A DNA stretch of 44,633 nt, taken from NCBI GenBank assembly GCA_030656075.1, contig JAUSOT010000021.1:1-44633 (forward strand), written 5' to 3'. Of the stretch, positions 35,201-44,622 are shown piece by piece. The notes below the pieces were generated by a model that was not told where the DNA came from, made no database searches, and was given only the letters and a program-made list of their open reading frames with translations. Position 1 is the first letter of the stretch. Each line of letters begins with the position of its first letter. This DNA is from Candidatus Cloacimonadales bacterium. GTDB lineage: Bacteria > Cloacimonadota > Cloacimonadia > Cloacimonadales > TCS61. A program made the position numbers and the translations under genes.

Positions 35201-36381
35201 GCTGTTTTGGTTTTTTCAACTTCGCCCAGTTTTTCCAGTTTTTCAATGATGAACGGTTTGAAAAGCTCGATCGCCATTTCTTTGGGAAGTCCGCATTGAT
35301 GAAGTTTCAGGTTTGGCCCGACAATGATAACGGAACGGCCTGAATAATCCACCCGTTTTCCCAAAAGGTTCTGACGGAAACGACCGGTTTTACCTTTTAA
35401 TTGATCTGCCAGAGCTTTCAGAGGTCGATTCCCTCTTCCTTTCACCGGCCTGGTTTTTCTGGAGTTATCTATGAGTGCATCCACAGCTTCCTGCAGCATA
35501 CGTTTTTCATTTCGTAAAATTACTTCAGGTGCATTGATATCTATCAGACCTCGTAATCGGTTGTTTCTGGTGATCACTCTTCGATAAAGTTCATTAAAAT
35601 CTGCTGTGGCAAACCAGCCGCCTTCCAGTTGTACCAGAGGTCGCAAAGTGGGTGGCAGAACCGGCAAAACTTCCATCACCATCCATTCGGGTTGGTTGCC
35701 GGATTTTCTAAAAGCATCAACTACTTTCAAGCGTTTGATGGCTTTTTGTTTTTTCTGGAGAGAAGTTTCCAATTTGATGATAGTTCGCAGATTCATCGCT
35801 TCATCTTCCAGGTTCAGTTCTTCCAAAAGAACTTTAATTGCTTCTGCTCCCATCAAAGCTTTAAAATCTTCACCTACACGATCGCGGATTTCATAATATT
35901 CGTCCACATCGACCAGGTCACCTTTTTCAAAATCGCTGTCACCGGGATCCAGAACGATGAAAGATTCATAATATAGAACTCTTTCCAGTTTAGTAACCGG
36001 CATATCGAGTATGGTCCCGATCACACTCGGCATGCTTTTCACAAACCAGATGTGGGCAATGGGAATTGCCAGTTCGATGTGACCCAGACGGGAGCGTCGT
36101 ACTCTGGAAGTGGTGATCTCTACGCCGCATCTATCACAAACAGTATTCTGGAAACGCTTTTTCTTGTATTTTCCGCAACTGCATTCATAGTCTTTTTCCG
36201 GCCCAAAAATACGTTCACAAAAAAGTCCGCCTTTTTCTGGTTTGAGTGTCCGATAATTGAGTGTATCGGATTTGGTAACTTCACCGTAACTCCATTCGCG
36301 AACAACATCCGGAGAGGCAATTTTGATCCTGACTTTATCGTAATTCTCTATTCTTTTATCTCGTTTAATCTCTCTTATCAC
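32230..36381 (-). CDS. rpoC: RNA polymerase beta' subunit
   Basis: 1383 aa. Largest subunit of RNA polymerase; carries the catalytic magnesium site NADFDGDQ (455-462, Asp457, Asp459, Asp461). Zinc site 1 uses Cys67, Cys69, Cys82 and Cys85 (ECSCGK...VCDRCGVE); zinc site 2 is CDTEKGICAKCYGRNL in the second half. GKRVDYSGRS and the bridge/trigger region with LTLRTFHIGGTA are conserved. Starts 13 bases after the rpoB stop. No large insertion or split. Confidence 0.98.
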   Translation of the reverse strand: MIREIKRDKRIENYDKVRIKIASPDVVREWSYGEVTKSDTLNYRTLKPEKGGLFCERIFGPEKDYECSCGKYKKKRFQNTVCDRCGVEITTSRVRRSRLGHIELAIPIAHIWFVKSMPSVIGTILDMPVTKLERVLYYESFIVLDPGDSDFEKGDLVDVDEYYEIRDRVGEDFKALMGAEAIKVLLEELNLEDEAMNLRTIIKLETSLQKKQKAIKRLKVVDAFRKSGNQPEWMVMEVLPVLPPTLRPLVQLEGGWFATADFNELYRRVITRNNRLRGLIDINAPEVILRNEKRMLQEAVDALIDNSRKTRPVKGRGNRPLKALADQLKGKTGRFRQNLLGKRVDYSGRSVIIVGPNLKLHQCGLPKEMAIELFKPFIIEKLEKLGEVEKTKTARKLIEKQRPEIWKILEEVIKDYPVLLNRAPTLHKHGIQAFMPILTEGKAIELHPLVCIPFNADFDGDQMAVHVPLSHEAQMEARILMLSSRNLLLPASGKLAMATNQDIVLGNYYLTVLRNKLPEDESKIRYFSSPDELLLAYDLAEAKANRKGDHHADPALTIHSWAKCLINDKIITTTVGRVIFNQILPAELDFKNDTFTKAKLNDLAMECFEAVGQRRTAEFLDDIKDLGFKFATRAGITFSASDVISPKDKDKIIKKTEKEVQKIITSYLNGEITETERYNRVIDKWKMTTEQVTDVLMKELDADQGGFNSINMMYISGARGGKDQIKQLGAMRGLMDKPSRNLSEGLAEVIETPIKSNFKEGLTVLEYFISTHGARKGLADTALKTADAGYLTRRLVDVAQNAVIVEEDCGTIEGLERTALKEGLEVVEPLSERIKGRTTAEDIIDPLTDKVIAEANTEITNEMARIIQNHGINSVRIRTVLTCDTEKGICAKCYGRNLGTNKPVRIGEPVGIIAAQSIGEPGTQLTLRTFHIGGTASTDVDLAEVIANTDGIIKFKKMNTVTNRANELVSISHLGSIMIIPEDSDAEPETYKVEYAATVFVNDGQKVVKNTKLFSWDHYNNPLIATAKGELKFEHFVKDVTYKEEFNELTGSKEITIIESKDRKLQAQFKIVSDKKEVLVPIPTGLSVEIQNGVYVHPGDILGKSSRITVKQGDITGGLPRVQDLFEARIPKDKAILSEIKGTVSIGDLMKSGRVIFVRAGDGTEKKYIIPPGKRIIVHMGDKVDNGDALSDGPLDPHDILSAKGIKAAQKLILDEIQEVYRKQGVKIDDKHIGVIIRQMFKKLKIMNPGHTMFLEGEIVDRNQVMKENTRIEEEGGEGATFEQLLLGITKASLLTDSWLSAASFQETTKVLTQASIEGRVDNLEGLKESIIIGHRIPIGTGTKFYNNQVKQAIDSGKSIGDIIQEFAHSKKEDEALEDILDF

Positions 36382-36394
36382 TTTATGACCTCCA

Positions 36395-39300
36395 TCATTC
36401 TTTGACAGCGATGAACTCTATGTCGAAACAGAGAGATTTCAATTCACTGACCAATACGTTGAACGACTCGGGGATTCCGGGTTTAGGCGGATTCTGCCCA
36501 TTCGTTATTGCTTTGAAGGCATTAGTTCTACCGTCAACATCGTCGCTTTTTATTGTAAGCATTTCTTCTAGTAAACGGGAAGCGCCGTAAGCTTCCAGCG
36601 CCCAAACTTCCATTTCTCCCAGTCTTTGTCCGCCATGTTGAGCTTTTCCGCCCAATGGCTGCTGAGTGATGAGAGAATAAGGGCCTGTGGAACGGGAATG
36701 CATCTTGTCTGCAACCAGGTGGTTGAGCTTGAGCATGTACATAATTCCCACAGTCACTCTTTCTTTGAAGGCTTCACCTGTCTTTCCGTCATAAAGTACT
36801 TGTTTGCCATCAACAGGAAGATTGGCTTTTTTCATTTCGGCATAGATATCATCCAGAGTAGCTCCATCGAAAACCGGAGTTTCCACGTGAAATCCCAGAA
36901 TGCTGGCAGCCATACCAAGATGAGTTTCCATGATCTGCCCGATATTCATACGGGAAGGCACGCCCAGCGGATTCAGAATGATGTCCACGGGTTTTCCGTC
37001 TTCCAGGAATGGCATGTCTTCGATCGGTGAAATCCTGGAGATAACCCCTTTGTTTCCATGTCGTCCGGCCATTTTGTCACCCACAGCGATCTTACGTTTT
37101 TTGGCGATAAATACTTTCACCATTTTGCGTACACCGTAAGGAAGTTCATCGCCGTGCTTCAAGCGTTCCTGGGCTTTCTTAAAGATGTTTGTGCTCTGTT
37201 CTTCCGCGATCTTGGCTTTCAGGATTATGTCGTTGTAAATCTCTTGATTTTTCTCGAAATTTTCGATCAGATCATAATCCAAATTCAAGTGGGTAAAGTT
37301 GATCTTTTTCAGATCAGCCTGCGTGATCTTCTTGCAGGATGGAACGAAGAACATATTAGTTTTTTCATCTACGATATTCTTGGCTGTCTGACCCACCAGA
37401 ACTGCTTCCAATTTCTTCTGCAAAAATTCTTCGATACGTTTATTACGCTCGTTCTTTTCCTGTTTAATGCGGTTCAGCTCTTCCTGTTTTCGTTCCTGTT
37501 CTTCGACTTCATCGATGCCTTCCAGACGGGAAAAAACTTTCACGTCGATGACGACGCCTTCCATACCGGGCTTGGCCTTCAGGGAACTGTTGGTAAAATC
37601 ACCGGCCCGATCTCCAAAGAGTGCACGCATCAGGTTTTCTTCCGGGGACGGATCGATATCCACATTCTTGGGAGTGATCTTTCCAACGATAATGTCTCCT
37701 GCTTTCACAACCGAACCTACCCGGATGATACCGGTTTTATCGAGATTGCGCAGCGATTTAATGGGAACGTTCGGAATATCGTAGGCAAGTTCTTCCTTGC
37801 CGTTTTTCATGTTTCGCACCAGGATTTCATGCTCTTCGATATAAACTGAAGTAAGCATATCTTCCCGTGCTACATTTTCACTGAGAATGATCGCATCCTC
37901 ATAATTGTAGCCATACCAGGGCATGAAGGCAACCAGCATGTTCCTACCCAAAGCCAGCCTGCTTTCGGAGATGGCAGGTCCGTCGGAAAGAATATCGCCT
38001 TTTTTGACGATATCACCTTTTTTCACGGTTGGTCTCTGGTTTATGCAGGTGTCCTGGTTGGAACGGGCAAATTTCTTCAGATAGACTCGATTTTGCGAAC
38101 CCAGATCCAGAATGCTGTCGTCAGGATTTTGTCTTTTAATATCGATATATGAACTTGTAACTTTAGTGATCTCACCATCATAGGGTGCGATAGCTACTAC
38201 ACCGCTGTCTTCAGCGATAATATCTTCCATGCCGGTTCCAACAATCGGAACTTCCGGGCTGATGAGTGGAACAGCTTGTCGCTGCATGTTCGAGCCCATC
38301 AAAGCTCGGTTCGCATCATCATGTTCCAGGAAGGGGATCATGGCAGCGGAAACGGAAACGATCTGCTGGGGAGAAACATCCATATACTGCACATCATTAA
38401 CATTTGCCTGTATAAATTCACCTTTGTTGCGAACGAATACAAGCTTGTCGATGATTTTCATTTTTTCATCATAATTTACATTTGCCTGGGCAATTGTACT
38501 GTTTTCTTCCTGGAATGAATCAAGAAATTCCACATCCTTGGTAATCACACCATTTTTAACTTTGATGTATGGTGTTTCCAGGAAACCAAGTTCATTCACT
38601 CGGGAGAACATAGCAGGCGAAGAGATCAATCCGATGTTCGGGCCTTCAGGTGTCTCGATGGGGCAGATTCGTCCATAATGAGAATAATGGACGTCTCGAA
38701 CTTCGAAACCGGCTCTTTCCCTGGTAAGACCACCCGGGCCGAGAGCAGATAATCTTCTCTTATGAGTTACTGCTGTCAGGGGATTGGTCTGTTCCATGAA
38801 TTGAGAGAGCTGCCCTGTCAGGAAGAAAGATTGCACAACTGCGATGAGTGCATTGCTGTTGATCAGGTCGTGAATAGTAACTTCATCGGGGTTGGCAATA
38901 GACATTCTTTCCACGCAGGTTCTGGCAACTCGAGCCAAACCGATGTTGAATTGTTCTTCCAGAAGCTCGCCAACCGTACGCACTCTTCTATTAGCCAGAT
39001 TGTCGATATCATCGATCTGGTCTTCATCCTTATAAAGCGCGATCAGTTTATCGATGATAGCGATAAAGTCTTCTTTGGTTAGAATGTGCAGGTTTGGATC
39101 GACATTCAATCCCAAGCGAGCATTCAATTTATGACGTCCCACTTTGCCCAGATTATATCGGCGCTCATTGAAGAACATTCGGTTGAAAAGCTCCAACGAA
39201 GCTTCAAAACTCGGATTTTCACCGGGACGAATTAAGGTGTAGATTTTCTTTAATGCTTCTTCCTGGTTGGTGGTTTGGTCTTTGGCAATGGTCTGTTCCA

Positions 39301-40183
39301 TGATTTTGCGTGTTATTTCGAATTTTTCTTTGATAATGGTAACATTTTTAAATCCGGCTTCCTGCAGTTTTTCGATCTGTTCTTCACCTATCTCGGTGCC
39401 GGCTTCAAAAACGATTTCACCTGTTTCCTTATCCATCACGTCGCTGGCAAAATATCTTTCTTTGGCATCTTCCAGCTTGATGTCTTCACTTTCATAAAAA
39501 TAATTTCGAAGATCATCGTTTGTGGAAAGCCCTAAAGCGCGCAATAAAATGGTGGCAGGAAGTTTTCTTCTTTTATCTATGAGCACAAACATGGCATCAT
39601 AGCTGTCCATGGTGAATTCCAACCATGAACCGTTATAAGGTATTAATTTTGCTGAATAGAGAGTTTTTCCGCTGGTGTGTTTAGTCTCAGAAAAGAAAAT
39701 GCCGGGAGAGCGGTGAAGCTGGCTGATAATGACCCGCTCAGCTCCGTTGATAATGAAAGTACCCTGATGTGTGACCAATGGCACTTCACCCAGGAACACG
39801 TCTTGTTCGATAGTGCTCTTAACTCTTTTTTCGCCGGTTTCCTTCATGATTTCTTCATCATAGATCGTCAGGCGCATTCTGGCTTTCACCGGTGCCTGAT
39901 ACGACAGATTTCGTTCAATACATTCGTCTGTGGTGTATTTTTCTTTCAGAACAAGATAATCAATGAATTCAAGATGATAGATCTCTTTCTGATCTTCCAA
40001 TGGAAAAATCGAAGTGAGAACAGCCTGCAAACCGAAATTTTCTCGTTTGCGAGGATGCACGTCTTTTTGCAGGAAAGCATTGTAGGAATCTACCTGCATA
40101 GCCAGCAGATTCGGTGCTATCACTTTTGGAAGACCGACTAATTCAGCTTTTTTTTGAATACGGGAATAACTTTTAATTTTCAA
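36395..40183 (-). CDS. rpoB: RNA polymerase beta subunit
   Basis: 1262 aa. The rifampicin pocket is present (LSQFMEQTNPL...HKRRLSALGPGGL, residues 459 onward). The residue matching E. coli Asp516 is Glu464; His, Arg and Ser at the E. coli 526, 529 and 531 positions are unchanged. The conserved VETPEGPNIGLI-type block (PIETPEGPNIGL), GDKMAGRHGNKGV and GGKAQHGGQRLGEMEVWALEAYGA are present. The start is a TTG at 40183, supported by AAGGAG 8 bases upstream; MKIKSYSRIQKKAELVGLP is a sensible N-terminus and no ATG is close. Two hairpins lie between rplL and rpoB. Confidence 0.97.
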   Translation of the reverse strand: MKIKSYSRIQKKAELVGLPKVIAPNLLAMQVDSYNAFLQKDVHPRKRENFGLQAVLTSIFPLEDQKEIYHLEFIDYLVLKEKYTTDECIERNLSYQAPVKARMRLTIYDEEIMKETGEKRVKSTIEQDVFLGEVPLVTHQGTFIINGAERVIISQLHRSPGIFFSETKHTSGKTLYSAKLIPYNGSWLEFTMDSYDAMFVLIDKRRKLPATILLRALGLSTNDDLRNYFYESEDIKLEDAKERYFASDVMDKETGEIVFEAGTEIGEEQIEKLQEAGFKNVTIIKEKFEITRKIMEQTIAKDQTTNQEEALKKIYTLIRPGENPSFEASLELFNRMFFNERRYNLGKVGRHKLNARLGLNVDPNLHILTKEDFIAIIDKLIALYKDEDQIDDIDNLANRRVRTVGELLEEQFNIGLARVARTCVERMSIANPDEVTIHDLINSNALIAVVQSFFLTGQLSQFMEQTNPLTAVTHKRRLSALGPGGLTRERAGFEVRDVHYSHYGRICPIETPEGPNIGLISSPAMFSRVNELGFLETPYIKVKNGVITKDVEFLDSFQEENSTIAQANVNYDEKMKIIDKLVFVRNKGEFIQANVNDVQYMDVSPQQIVSVSAAMIPFLEHDDANRALMGSNMQRQAVPLISPEVPIVGTGMEDIIAEDSGVVAIAPYDGEITKVTSSYIDIKRQNPDDSILDLGSQNRVYLKKFARSNQDTCINQRPTVKKGDIVKKGDILSDGPAISESRLALGRNMLVAFMPWYGYNYEDAIILSENVAREDMLTSVYIEEHEILVRNMKNGKEELAYDIPNVPIKSLRNLDKTGIIRVGSVVKAGDIIVGKITPKNVDIDPSPEENLMRALFGDRAGDFTNSSLKAKPGMEGVVIDVKVFSRLEGIDEVEEQERKQEELNRIKQEKNERNKRIEEFLQKKLEAVLVGQTAKNIVDEKTNMFFVPSCKKITQADLKKINFTHLNLDYDLIENFEKNQEIYNDIILKAKIAEEQSTNIFKKAQERLKHGDELPYGVRKMVKVFIAKKRKIAVGDKMAGRHGNKGVISRISPIEDMPFLEDGKPVDIILNPLGVPSRMNIGQIMETHLGMAASILGFHVETPVFDGATLDDIYAEMKKANLPVDGKQVLYDGKTGEAFKERVTVGIMYMLKLNHLVADKMHSRSTGPYSLITQQPLGGKAQHGGQRLGEMEVWALEAYGASRLLEEMLTIKSDDVDGRTNAFKAITNGQNPPKPGIPESFNVLVSELKSLCFDIEFIAVKE

Positions 40184-40206
40184 AAGCTTTTCTCCTTTTT
40201 CAGGTA

Positions 40207-40224
40207 AAAGCGATTTCTCGCTTT
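40207..40224 (-). other. Hairpin with GAAA loop in the rpoB leader
   Basis: On the minus strand AAAGCGA-GAAA-TCGCTTT is a perfect 7-bp stem with a GNRA tetraloop. It starts about 24 bases before the rpoB start. Followed by only TTTTA-type bases, so weak as a terminator. Confidence 0.6.
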
Positions 40225-40233
40225 ATAAAACAT

Positions 40234-40239
40234 ATTATA
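40234..40239 (-). promoter_or_regulatory. Possible internal -10 box before rpoB
   Basis: Reads TATAAT on the minus strand, about 51 bases upstream of the rpoB start. The best -35 partners (around 40257-40263) are poor. In E. coli the rplL-rpoB spacer also carries regulatory signals, but the AT-richness here makes this call weak. Confidence 0.25.
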
Positions 40240-40252
40240 ATAAATAAACGGA

Positions 40253-40283
40253 ACGGAAGTGTACTTTGAGAGCGCACTTCCGT
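40253..40283 (-). other. Hairpin between rplL and rpoB
   Basis: ACGGAAGTG (40253-40261) and its perfect inverse CACTTCCGT (40275-40283) give a 9-bp stem with a 13-base loop, 16 bases after the rplL stop. The minus-strand sequence after it (TCCGTTTATTTATTAT) is U-rich but interrupted, fitting an attenuator or processing site better than a full terminator. Confidence 0.6.
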
Positions 40284-40298
40284 CGAAAGTAAAACCAA

Positions 40299-40673
40299 TT
40301 ATTTGATTTCTACAGTTGCACCGACTTCTTCAATTTGAGCTTTGATAGCTTCGGCTTCTTCTTTGGAAACTGCTTGAACTATCGGATTTGGGCATCCGTC
40401 AACCAGGTCTTTTGCTTCTTTCAAACCAAGTTTTGTGATCGCACGAACAACTTTGATCACCTGGATTTTCTTGGCTCCGGAACCTGTTAAGATTACATCA
40501 AATTCAGTCTTTTCTTCTGCTACTTCTACGGGAGCTGTTCCAACAACTGCTGCGGCAACCGGAGCTGCTGCAGTTACACCAAACAGAACTTCAAGTTCTT
40601 TCACAAGTTCGGAAAGTTCCATTACGGTCATTTCTTTAATAATATCAATAACTTGTTGTTTTTTATCCGCCAT
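40299..40673 (-). CDS. rplL: 50S ribosomal protein L7/L12 (bL12)
   Basis: 124 aa stalk protein that recruits translation factors. Helical N-terminal dimerisation part ([20 protein letters not shown]), an Ala/Pro/Val-rich hinge ([11 protein letters not shown]), and the globular C-terminal domain with [20 protein letters not shown] and VDGCPNPI. The ATG at 40673 has GGAGG 5 bases upstream; a further in-frame ATG four codons earlier is less well placed. Confidence 0.97.
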   Translation of the reverse strand: MADKKQQVIDIIKEMTVMELSELVKELEVLFGVTAAAPVAAAVVGTAPVEVAEEKTEFDVILTGSGAKKIQVIKVVRAITKLGLKEAKDLVDGCPNPIVQAVSKEEAEAIKAQIEEVGATVEIK

Positions 40674-40701
40674 TTTATCCTCCAAGATATATTTCTTCTT
40701 T

Positions 40702-41229
40702 TTAATTTTCTTTTTTGGTTACGGCATCCACCGTATAAACAAATTTTCTCAGGATTCCCTGAAGTGCTCCAACCAGTCCGCTGATCGGTGCATTAAAGCC
40801 TTGTAGAACCATCGACAAAAGAGCTTCCTTGCTGGGAAGTGTTGCCAATTGTTCAAGTTCATTTATATTCATCAATTTGCCGGAAACGAATCCAACTTTA
40901 AAATTAGGGAACTCTTTGTCCACCATGATGTCTTTTTTGAATTTTGCCAGTTCACGAGCCGGAGCTACTTCATCTTCGGTGGAGATAGCCACGGCAGTAG
41001 GTCCCACCAGTTTAGAGTTCAGTCCTTCGATTCCCAGCTCATTCAGAGCGATCTTGATGAAGGTGTTTTTGGAAATGAAATAATCAACATGCGCATTTCG
41101 CATTCTATTACGAAGTTCATCCACTTCCTCGATATTAATACCCTTGTAATCTACCAGGACGATCGATTTGGCCTTTTCCAGTCTTTCTTTGATTCTTTTT
41201 ACTTCGTCAATTTTATAAGGTTGTGCCAT
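40702..41229 (-). CDS. rplJ: 50S ribosomal protein L10 (uL10)
   Basis: 175 aa. Anchors L7/L12 dimers to 23S rRNA. Standard features: [20 protein letters not shown], the [10 protein letters not shown] helix and [14 protein letters not shown]-type C-terminal helix that binds L12. AGGAG lies upstream. It begins 9 bases after rplA, so there is no separate L10 leader in front of it as found in many bacteria; regulation may act further upstream. Confidence 0.96.
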   Translation of the reverse strand: MAQPYKIDEVKRIKERLEKAKSIVLVDYKGINIEEVDELRNRMRNAHVDYFISKNTFIKIALNELGIEGLNSKLVGPTAVAISTEDEVAPARELAKFKKDIMVDKEFPNFKVGFVSGKLMNINELEQLATLPSKEALLSMVLQGFNAPISGLVGALQGILRKFVYTVDAVTKKEN

Positions 41230-41238
41230 ATCTCACTC

Positions 41239-41940
41239 CTACTGCTTAGATTCTGTTGTAGCAAGAGCTACATCAAGTTTAATGCCAGGACCCATAGTTG
41301 AAGTAACGGCGATACTTTTGATAAACACACCTTTTAGCGCAGCCGGTCTTTCTCTGATGATCGCAGAAATTATTGCCAGAATATTTTCCTTCAGTTTTTC
41401 TACATCAAAACTGAGTTTTCCGGCAATAATATGCAGATTAGAGAATTTATCGACTCGATAGGTAACTTTCCCACCTTTGGAATCACTTACAGCATTAGCT
41501 ACATCCATCGTAACCGTTCCCACTTTGGGATTGGGCATAAGTCCGCGTGGTCCCAGGACACGTCCCAAACGTCCGATTTTTCCCATCAGGTTTGGTGTGG
41601 CAATTGCCACATCAAATTCCATCCAGCCGGATTGGATTTTTTCAACGAATTCATCCACTCCAACATAATCGGCACCAGCGGTTTTTGCTTCTTCAGCTTT
41701 ATCGCCTTCGGCAAACACCAGTACGCGCATTGATTTTCCACTGCCGTGCGGTAAAACTAGAGAGTTCCTAATTTGTTGATCTGCCTTACGAGGATCGACC
41801 CCAAGGTTCATATGAACTTCCACAGTTTCATCAAACTTGGTTTTAGGAAAGCTTTTCAAAAAATTCAGCGCTTCCCCGAGTTCATATCGTTTTGTTTTGT
41901 CGATCATCGCTTGAGCTTCACGGTACCTTTTACTAGCCAT
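41239..41940 (-). CDS. rplA: 50S ribosomal protein L1 (uL1)
   Basis: 233 aa. Builds the mobile L1 stalk that handles deacylated tRNA. Recognisable by [11 protein letters not shown] at the N-terminus, [24 protein letters not shown], and [21 protein letters not shown]. In other bacteria L1 can repress its own mRNA. Confidence 0.97.
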   Translation of the reverse strand: MASKRYREAQAMIDKTKRYELGEALNFLKSFPKTKFDETVEVHMNLGVDPRKADQQIRNSLVLPHGSGKSMRVLVFAEGDKAEEAKTAGADYVGVDEFVEKIQSGWMEFDVAIATPNLMGKIGRLGRVLGPRGLMPNPKVGTVTMDVANAVSDSKGGKVTYRVDKFSNLHIIAGKLSFDVEKLKENILAIISAIIRERPAALKGVFIKSIAVTSTMGPGIKLDVALATTESKQ

Positions 41941-41996
41941 TTACACTCCTTTTCGATAATCTCCTGCTTTGGATACAAAAGCGTGGTCAGAAAAAA

Positions 41997-42428
41997 TTAT
42001 TCTACGACCTCGACTCCCATATTTCTTGCAGTGCCTTCTATCATACTCATAGCGCCTTTCAGGTTGTATGAGTTCAAATCTACCATCTTGATCTCTGCTA
42101 TTTTCTTCACTTGGGCTTTAGTTATCTTACCCACTTTTTCACGATTCGGTACTCCTGAGCCTTTAGCAAGTCCTGCTTCTTTTTTGATGAGAACGGCTGC
42201 TGGCGGAGTTTTGATTTCGAAGGTATAAGATTTGTTTTTCTTAACGTAAACTACCACCGGAAAGATCATTCCGGGTGCATCTTTTGTTTTATCGTTGAAA
42301 GCTTTACAGAATTCACCAATATTTATTCCTGCCTGACCAAGTGCCGGGCCCACAGGAGGAGCCGGAGTTGCTTTACCGGCAGGTAATTGAAGTTTTACTA
42401 CATGTATTACATCTTTAGGTTTTGCCAT
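41997..42428 (-). CDS. rplK: 50S ribosomal protein L11 (uL11)
   Basis: 143 aa. Part of the GTPase-associated centre with the thiostrepton-binding region; N-terminal [19 protein letters not shown] and C-terminal KIKMVDLN-type ([20 protein letters not shown]) blocks are standard. 56 bases separate it from rplA. Confidence 0.97.
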   Translation of the reverse strand: MAKPKDVIHVVKLQLPAGKATPAPPVGPALGQAGINIGEFCKAFNDKTKDAPGMIFPVVVYVKKNKSYTFEIKTPPAAVLIKKEAGLAKGSGVPNREKVGKITKAQVKKIAEIKMVDLNSYNLKGAMSMIEGTARNMGVEVVE

Positions 42429-42443
42429 TTTCTCGCCTCTTTA

Positions 42444-42965
42444 CTACAAAATTTCTATCTGATCTGTGGGAATTTCAACAGGTGTTACTCTTCCGAAAAC
42501 GGTTACCTTAACTGTGAGCTTAGTTTTATCTTCACTCACTTTGTCAACCACGCCGTCGAAATCATTGAATGGACCAGAGATGATCTTCACCATATCGCCG
42601 GGAAGGAAATCATACTGTTCACTATCAGATTTGTCTCTTTCACCAATTCCTAATAGTCTGTGAATTTCTGCTTCGGATAGAGGAAGAGGTTTCTTCCCAT
42701 TACCCAGGAAATGAGTTACTCCGGGTAATCCGACAATATATGAAATCACTTCAAGAGTCATATCTGCTTCAATTATTATGTAGCTGTTGAATAATTTCTT
42801 TTCACGTTCTACTTTTTTCCCTTCACGAATATGGAAGGTTTTCTGGGTAGGAATCAGGATTTGCCCGATATTTCCTTCCAAAGCAGTTCCTTGAGTGCCT
42901 TTTTCGATTGCTTCCTTTATTTTGTATTCGTGGGAAGCATAAGTATGAACGACATACCATTTCAT
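42444..42965 (-). CDS. nusG: Transcription antitermination factor NusG
   Basis: 173 aa. An NGN domain starting MKWYVVHTYASHEYKI and containing GLPGVTHFLG, then a C-terminal KOW domain (FLPGDMVKIISGPFNDFDGVV) that contacts S10 or Rho. Sits between secE and rplK as in most bacteria. Confidence 0.97.
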   Translation of the reverse strand: MKWYVVHTYASHEYKIKEAIEKGTQGTALEGNIGQILIPTQKTFHIREGKKVEREKKLFNSYIIIEADMTLEVISYIVGLPGVTHFLGNGKKPLPLSEAEIHRLLGIGERDKSDSEQYDFLPGDMVKIISGPFNDFDGVVDKVSEDKTKLTVKVTVFGRVTPVEIPTDQIEIL

Positions 42966-42977
42966 CAGAATTGCCTT

Positions 42978-43169
42978 TTACCCTTTCAATAAAAGGTTTC
43001 GGATGAAAAATCCAAATCCGGCATCAACTAAAGCAAGGAAGATAGCGACGATAGTGGACATAATGATCACAACAGTCGTTCCTTCTTTAATGTCAGCTTT
43101 GGTTGGCCAAGTAACATATTTCAATTCGGACATAACGCTTTTTATAAAATCTCGAATTTTTTTAAACAT
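42978..43169 (-). CDS. secE: Preprotein translocase subunit SecE
   Basis: 63 aa, short single-span form found in most bacteria. Amphipathic N-terminal helix with SVMSELKYVTWPTKADI and one transmembrane helix (about 30-55). Stabilises SecY in the inner-membrane channel. Confidence 0.95.
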   Translation of the reverse strand: MFKKIRDFIKSVMSELKYVTWPTKADIKEGTTVVIIMSTIVAIFLALVDAGFGFFIRNLLLKG

Positions 43170-43194
43170 AATTTATCTCACTTTAAGTGAACAA

Positions 43195-43270
43195 TGGCAG
43201 GCCCGGCAGGACTTGAACCCGCAACCCCTGGTTTTGGAGACCAGTGCTCTACCAATTGAGCTACAAGCCT
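43195..43270 (-). tRNA. tRNA-Trp (anticodon CCA)
   Basis: A full cloverleaf on the minus strand. The acceptor stem is AGGCTTG with CGGGCCT (two wobble pairs), the D-arm is AGCTCAATTGGTAGAGC, the anticodon stem CTGGT/ACCAG holds loop CTCCAAA with anticodon CCA at 43235-43237, and the T-arm is GCGGGTTCAAGTCCTGC. The 3' CCA is encoded (43195-43197). It lies between rpmG and secE, a common place for tRNA-Trp. Confidence 0.97.
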
Positions 43271-43279
43271 GCAAAATTT

Positions 43280-43429
43280 CTATCTTGTTTGTTTATGCTC
43301 AGTATGCTTTCTACATTTAGGACAGAATTTTTTGAACACAACTCTTTCGGGATGGGTTCTTCTGTTCTTCTTGGTAGAATAATTTCTATTCTTGCATTCT
43401 TCGCATGCTAATATGATAATTTCTCTCAT
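43280..43429 (-). CDS. rpmG: 50S ribosomal protein L33 (bL33), zinc-binding form
   Basis: 49 aa, beginning [19 protein letters not shown] and ending KHTEHKQTR. Four cysteines in two CxxC pairs (CEEC and CPKC) make this the zinc-containing C+ version. AGGA precedes the ATG. Only 9 bases separate it from the tRNA-Trp gene and 8 from tuf. Easily missed because of its length. Confidence 0.95.
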   Translation of the reverse strand: MREIIILACEECKNRNYSTKKNRRTHPERVVFKKFCPKCRKHTEHKQTR

Positions 43430-43437
43430 GGATGTTC

Positions 43438-44622
43438 CTATTCGGAAATATTTCCAACCACGCCGGCGCCGATTGTGCGTCCGCCTTCACGGATAGCATA
43501 TCGAAGTCCTAACTCCATGGCGATCGGGGTGATCAGTTCGGCGCTGATGTTTACTTTATCACCCGGCATTACCATTTCCACGCCTTCGGGAAGGGTCAAG
43601 GTTCCGGTCACGTCGGTTGTGCGGAAATAGAATTGAGGACGATAACCGTTGAAGAACGGCTTATGACGGCCGCCTTCGTCTTTGGTCAGAATGTAGGTCT
43701 CCCCGCTGAATTTGGTGTGAGGCTTGATCGATTTCGGCTTGGCTAATACCATGCCGCGTTCGATCTCATTTTTGGCGATACTGCGCAGAAGAATTCCCAC
43801 GTTGTCGCCGGCTTCGCCCTGATCCAACAGCTTGCGGAACATCTCGACTCCGGTGCAGGTAGTTTCGACTGTTTCCCGAATTCCTACTCGTTCTACTTTC
43901 TCGCCTACTTTGATGATACCACGCTCGATTCGGCCTGTGGCTACAGTGCCTCGTCCGGAAATGGAAAATACGTCTTCCACAGGCATCAGGAAAGGTTTGT
44001 CTTTATCGCGTTCCGGCAGCGGAATGTAAGAATCTACCGCATCCATCAATTCTTGAATGGTAGCTTCTCCTTCCGGTTCGGCATTCAAAGCTTTTAAAGC
44101 TGAACCTATGATAATTGGAATCTCGTCACCTGGAAAGTCGTATTCATCCAGAAGCTCACGAACTTCCATCTCTACCAGTTCAAGCAGTTCAGGGTCATCT
44201 ACCAGGTCGGATTTGTTCAAAAATACGACCATGGCCGGTACTCCTACCTGACGGGCAAGCAGGATGTGCTCGCGGGTCTGAGGCATCGGGCCGTCGGCGG
44301 CACTCACCACCAGGATTGCTCCGTCCATCTGGGCGGCTCCCGTGATCATGTTTTTGATATAGTCGGCATGACCGGGACAATCCACGTGTGCGTAGTGGCG
44401 CTTGTCGGTTTCATATTCCACATGTGCTGTGGCGATCGTGATACCACGCTCTTTTTCCTCAGGGGCATTATCAATCGCATCGAAGCTCATGAATTTTGCG
44501 CCGCCTTTTTTGCTGAGGTAAAGCGTAATAGCTGCTGTAAGAGTTGTCTTGCCATGATCCACGTGACCGATTGTGCCTATATTCACATGGGGCTTGTTTC
44601 TTACAAATTTCTGCTTAGCCAT
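43438..44622 (-). CDS. tuf: Elongation factor Tu
   Basis: 394 aa GTPase delivering aminoacyl-tRNA to the ribosome. P-loop GHVDHGKT (19-26), DCPGH (81-85), NKSD (136-139, where E. coli has NKCD), and domains II and III complete, ending with [10 protein letters not shown]. An AGGAGGG ribosome binding site lies at the window edge. It is first in the visible part of the operon; the promoter is outside the window. Confidence 0.98.
   Translation of the reverse strand: MAKQKFVRNKPHVNIGTIGHVDHGKTTLTAAITLYLSKKGGAKFMSFDAIDNAPEEKERGITIATAHVEYETDKRHYAHVDCPGHADYIKNMITGAAQMDGAILVVSAADGPMPQTREHILLARQVGVPAMVVFLNKSDLVDDPELLELVEMEVRELLDEYDFPGDEIPIIIGSALKALNAEPEGEATIQELMDAVDSYIPLPERDKDKPFLMPVEDVFSISGRGTVATGRIERGIIKVGEKVERVGIRETVETTCTGVEMFRKLLDQGEAGDNVGILLRSIAKNEIERGMVLAKPKSIKPHTKFSGETYILTKDEGGRHKPFFNGYRPQFYFRTTDVTGTLTLPEGVEMVMPGDKVNISAELITPIAMELGLRYAIREGGRTIGAGVVGNISE

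Noticed and set aside
37058-37849. Plus-strand open frame (263 codons) antisense to rpoB
   Set aside because: Shadow of rpoB with low-complexity Phe-rich translation; no independent support.
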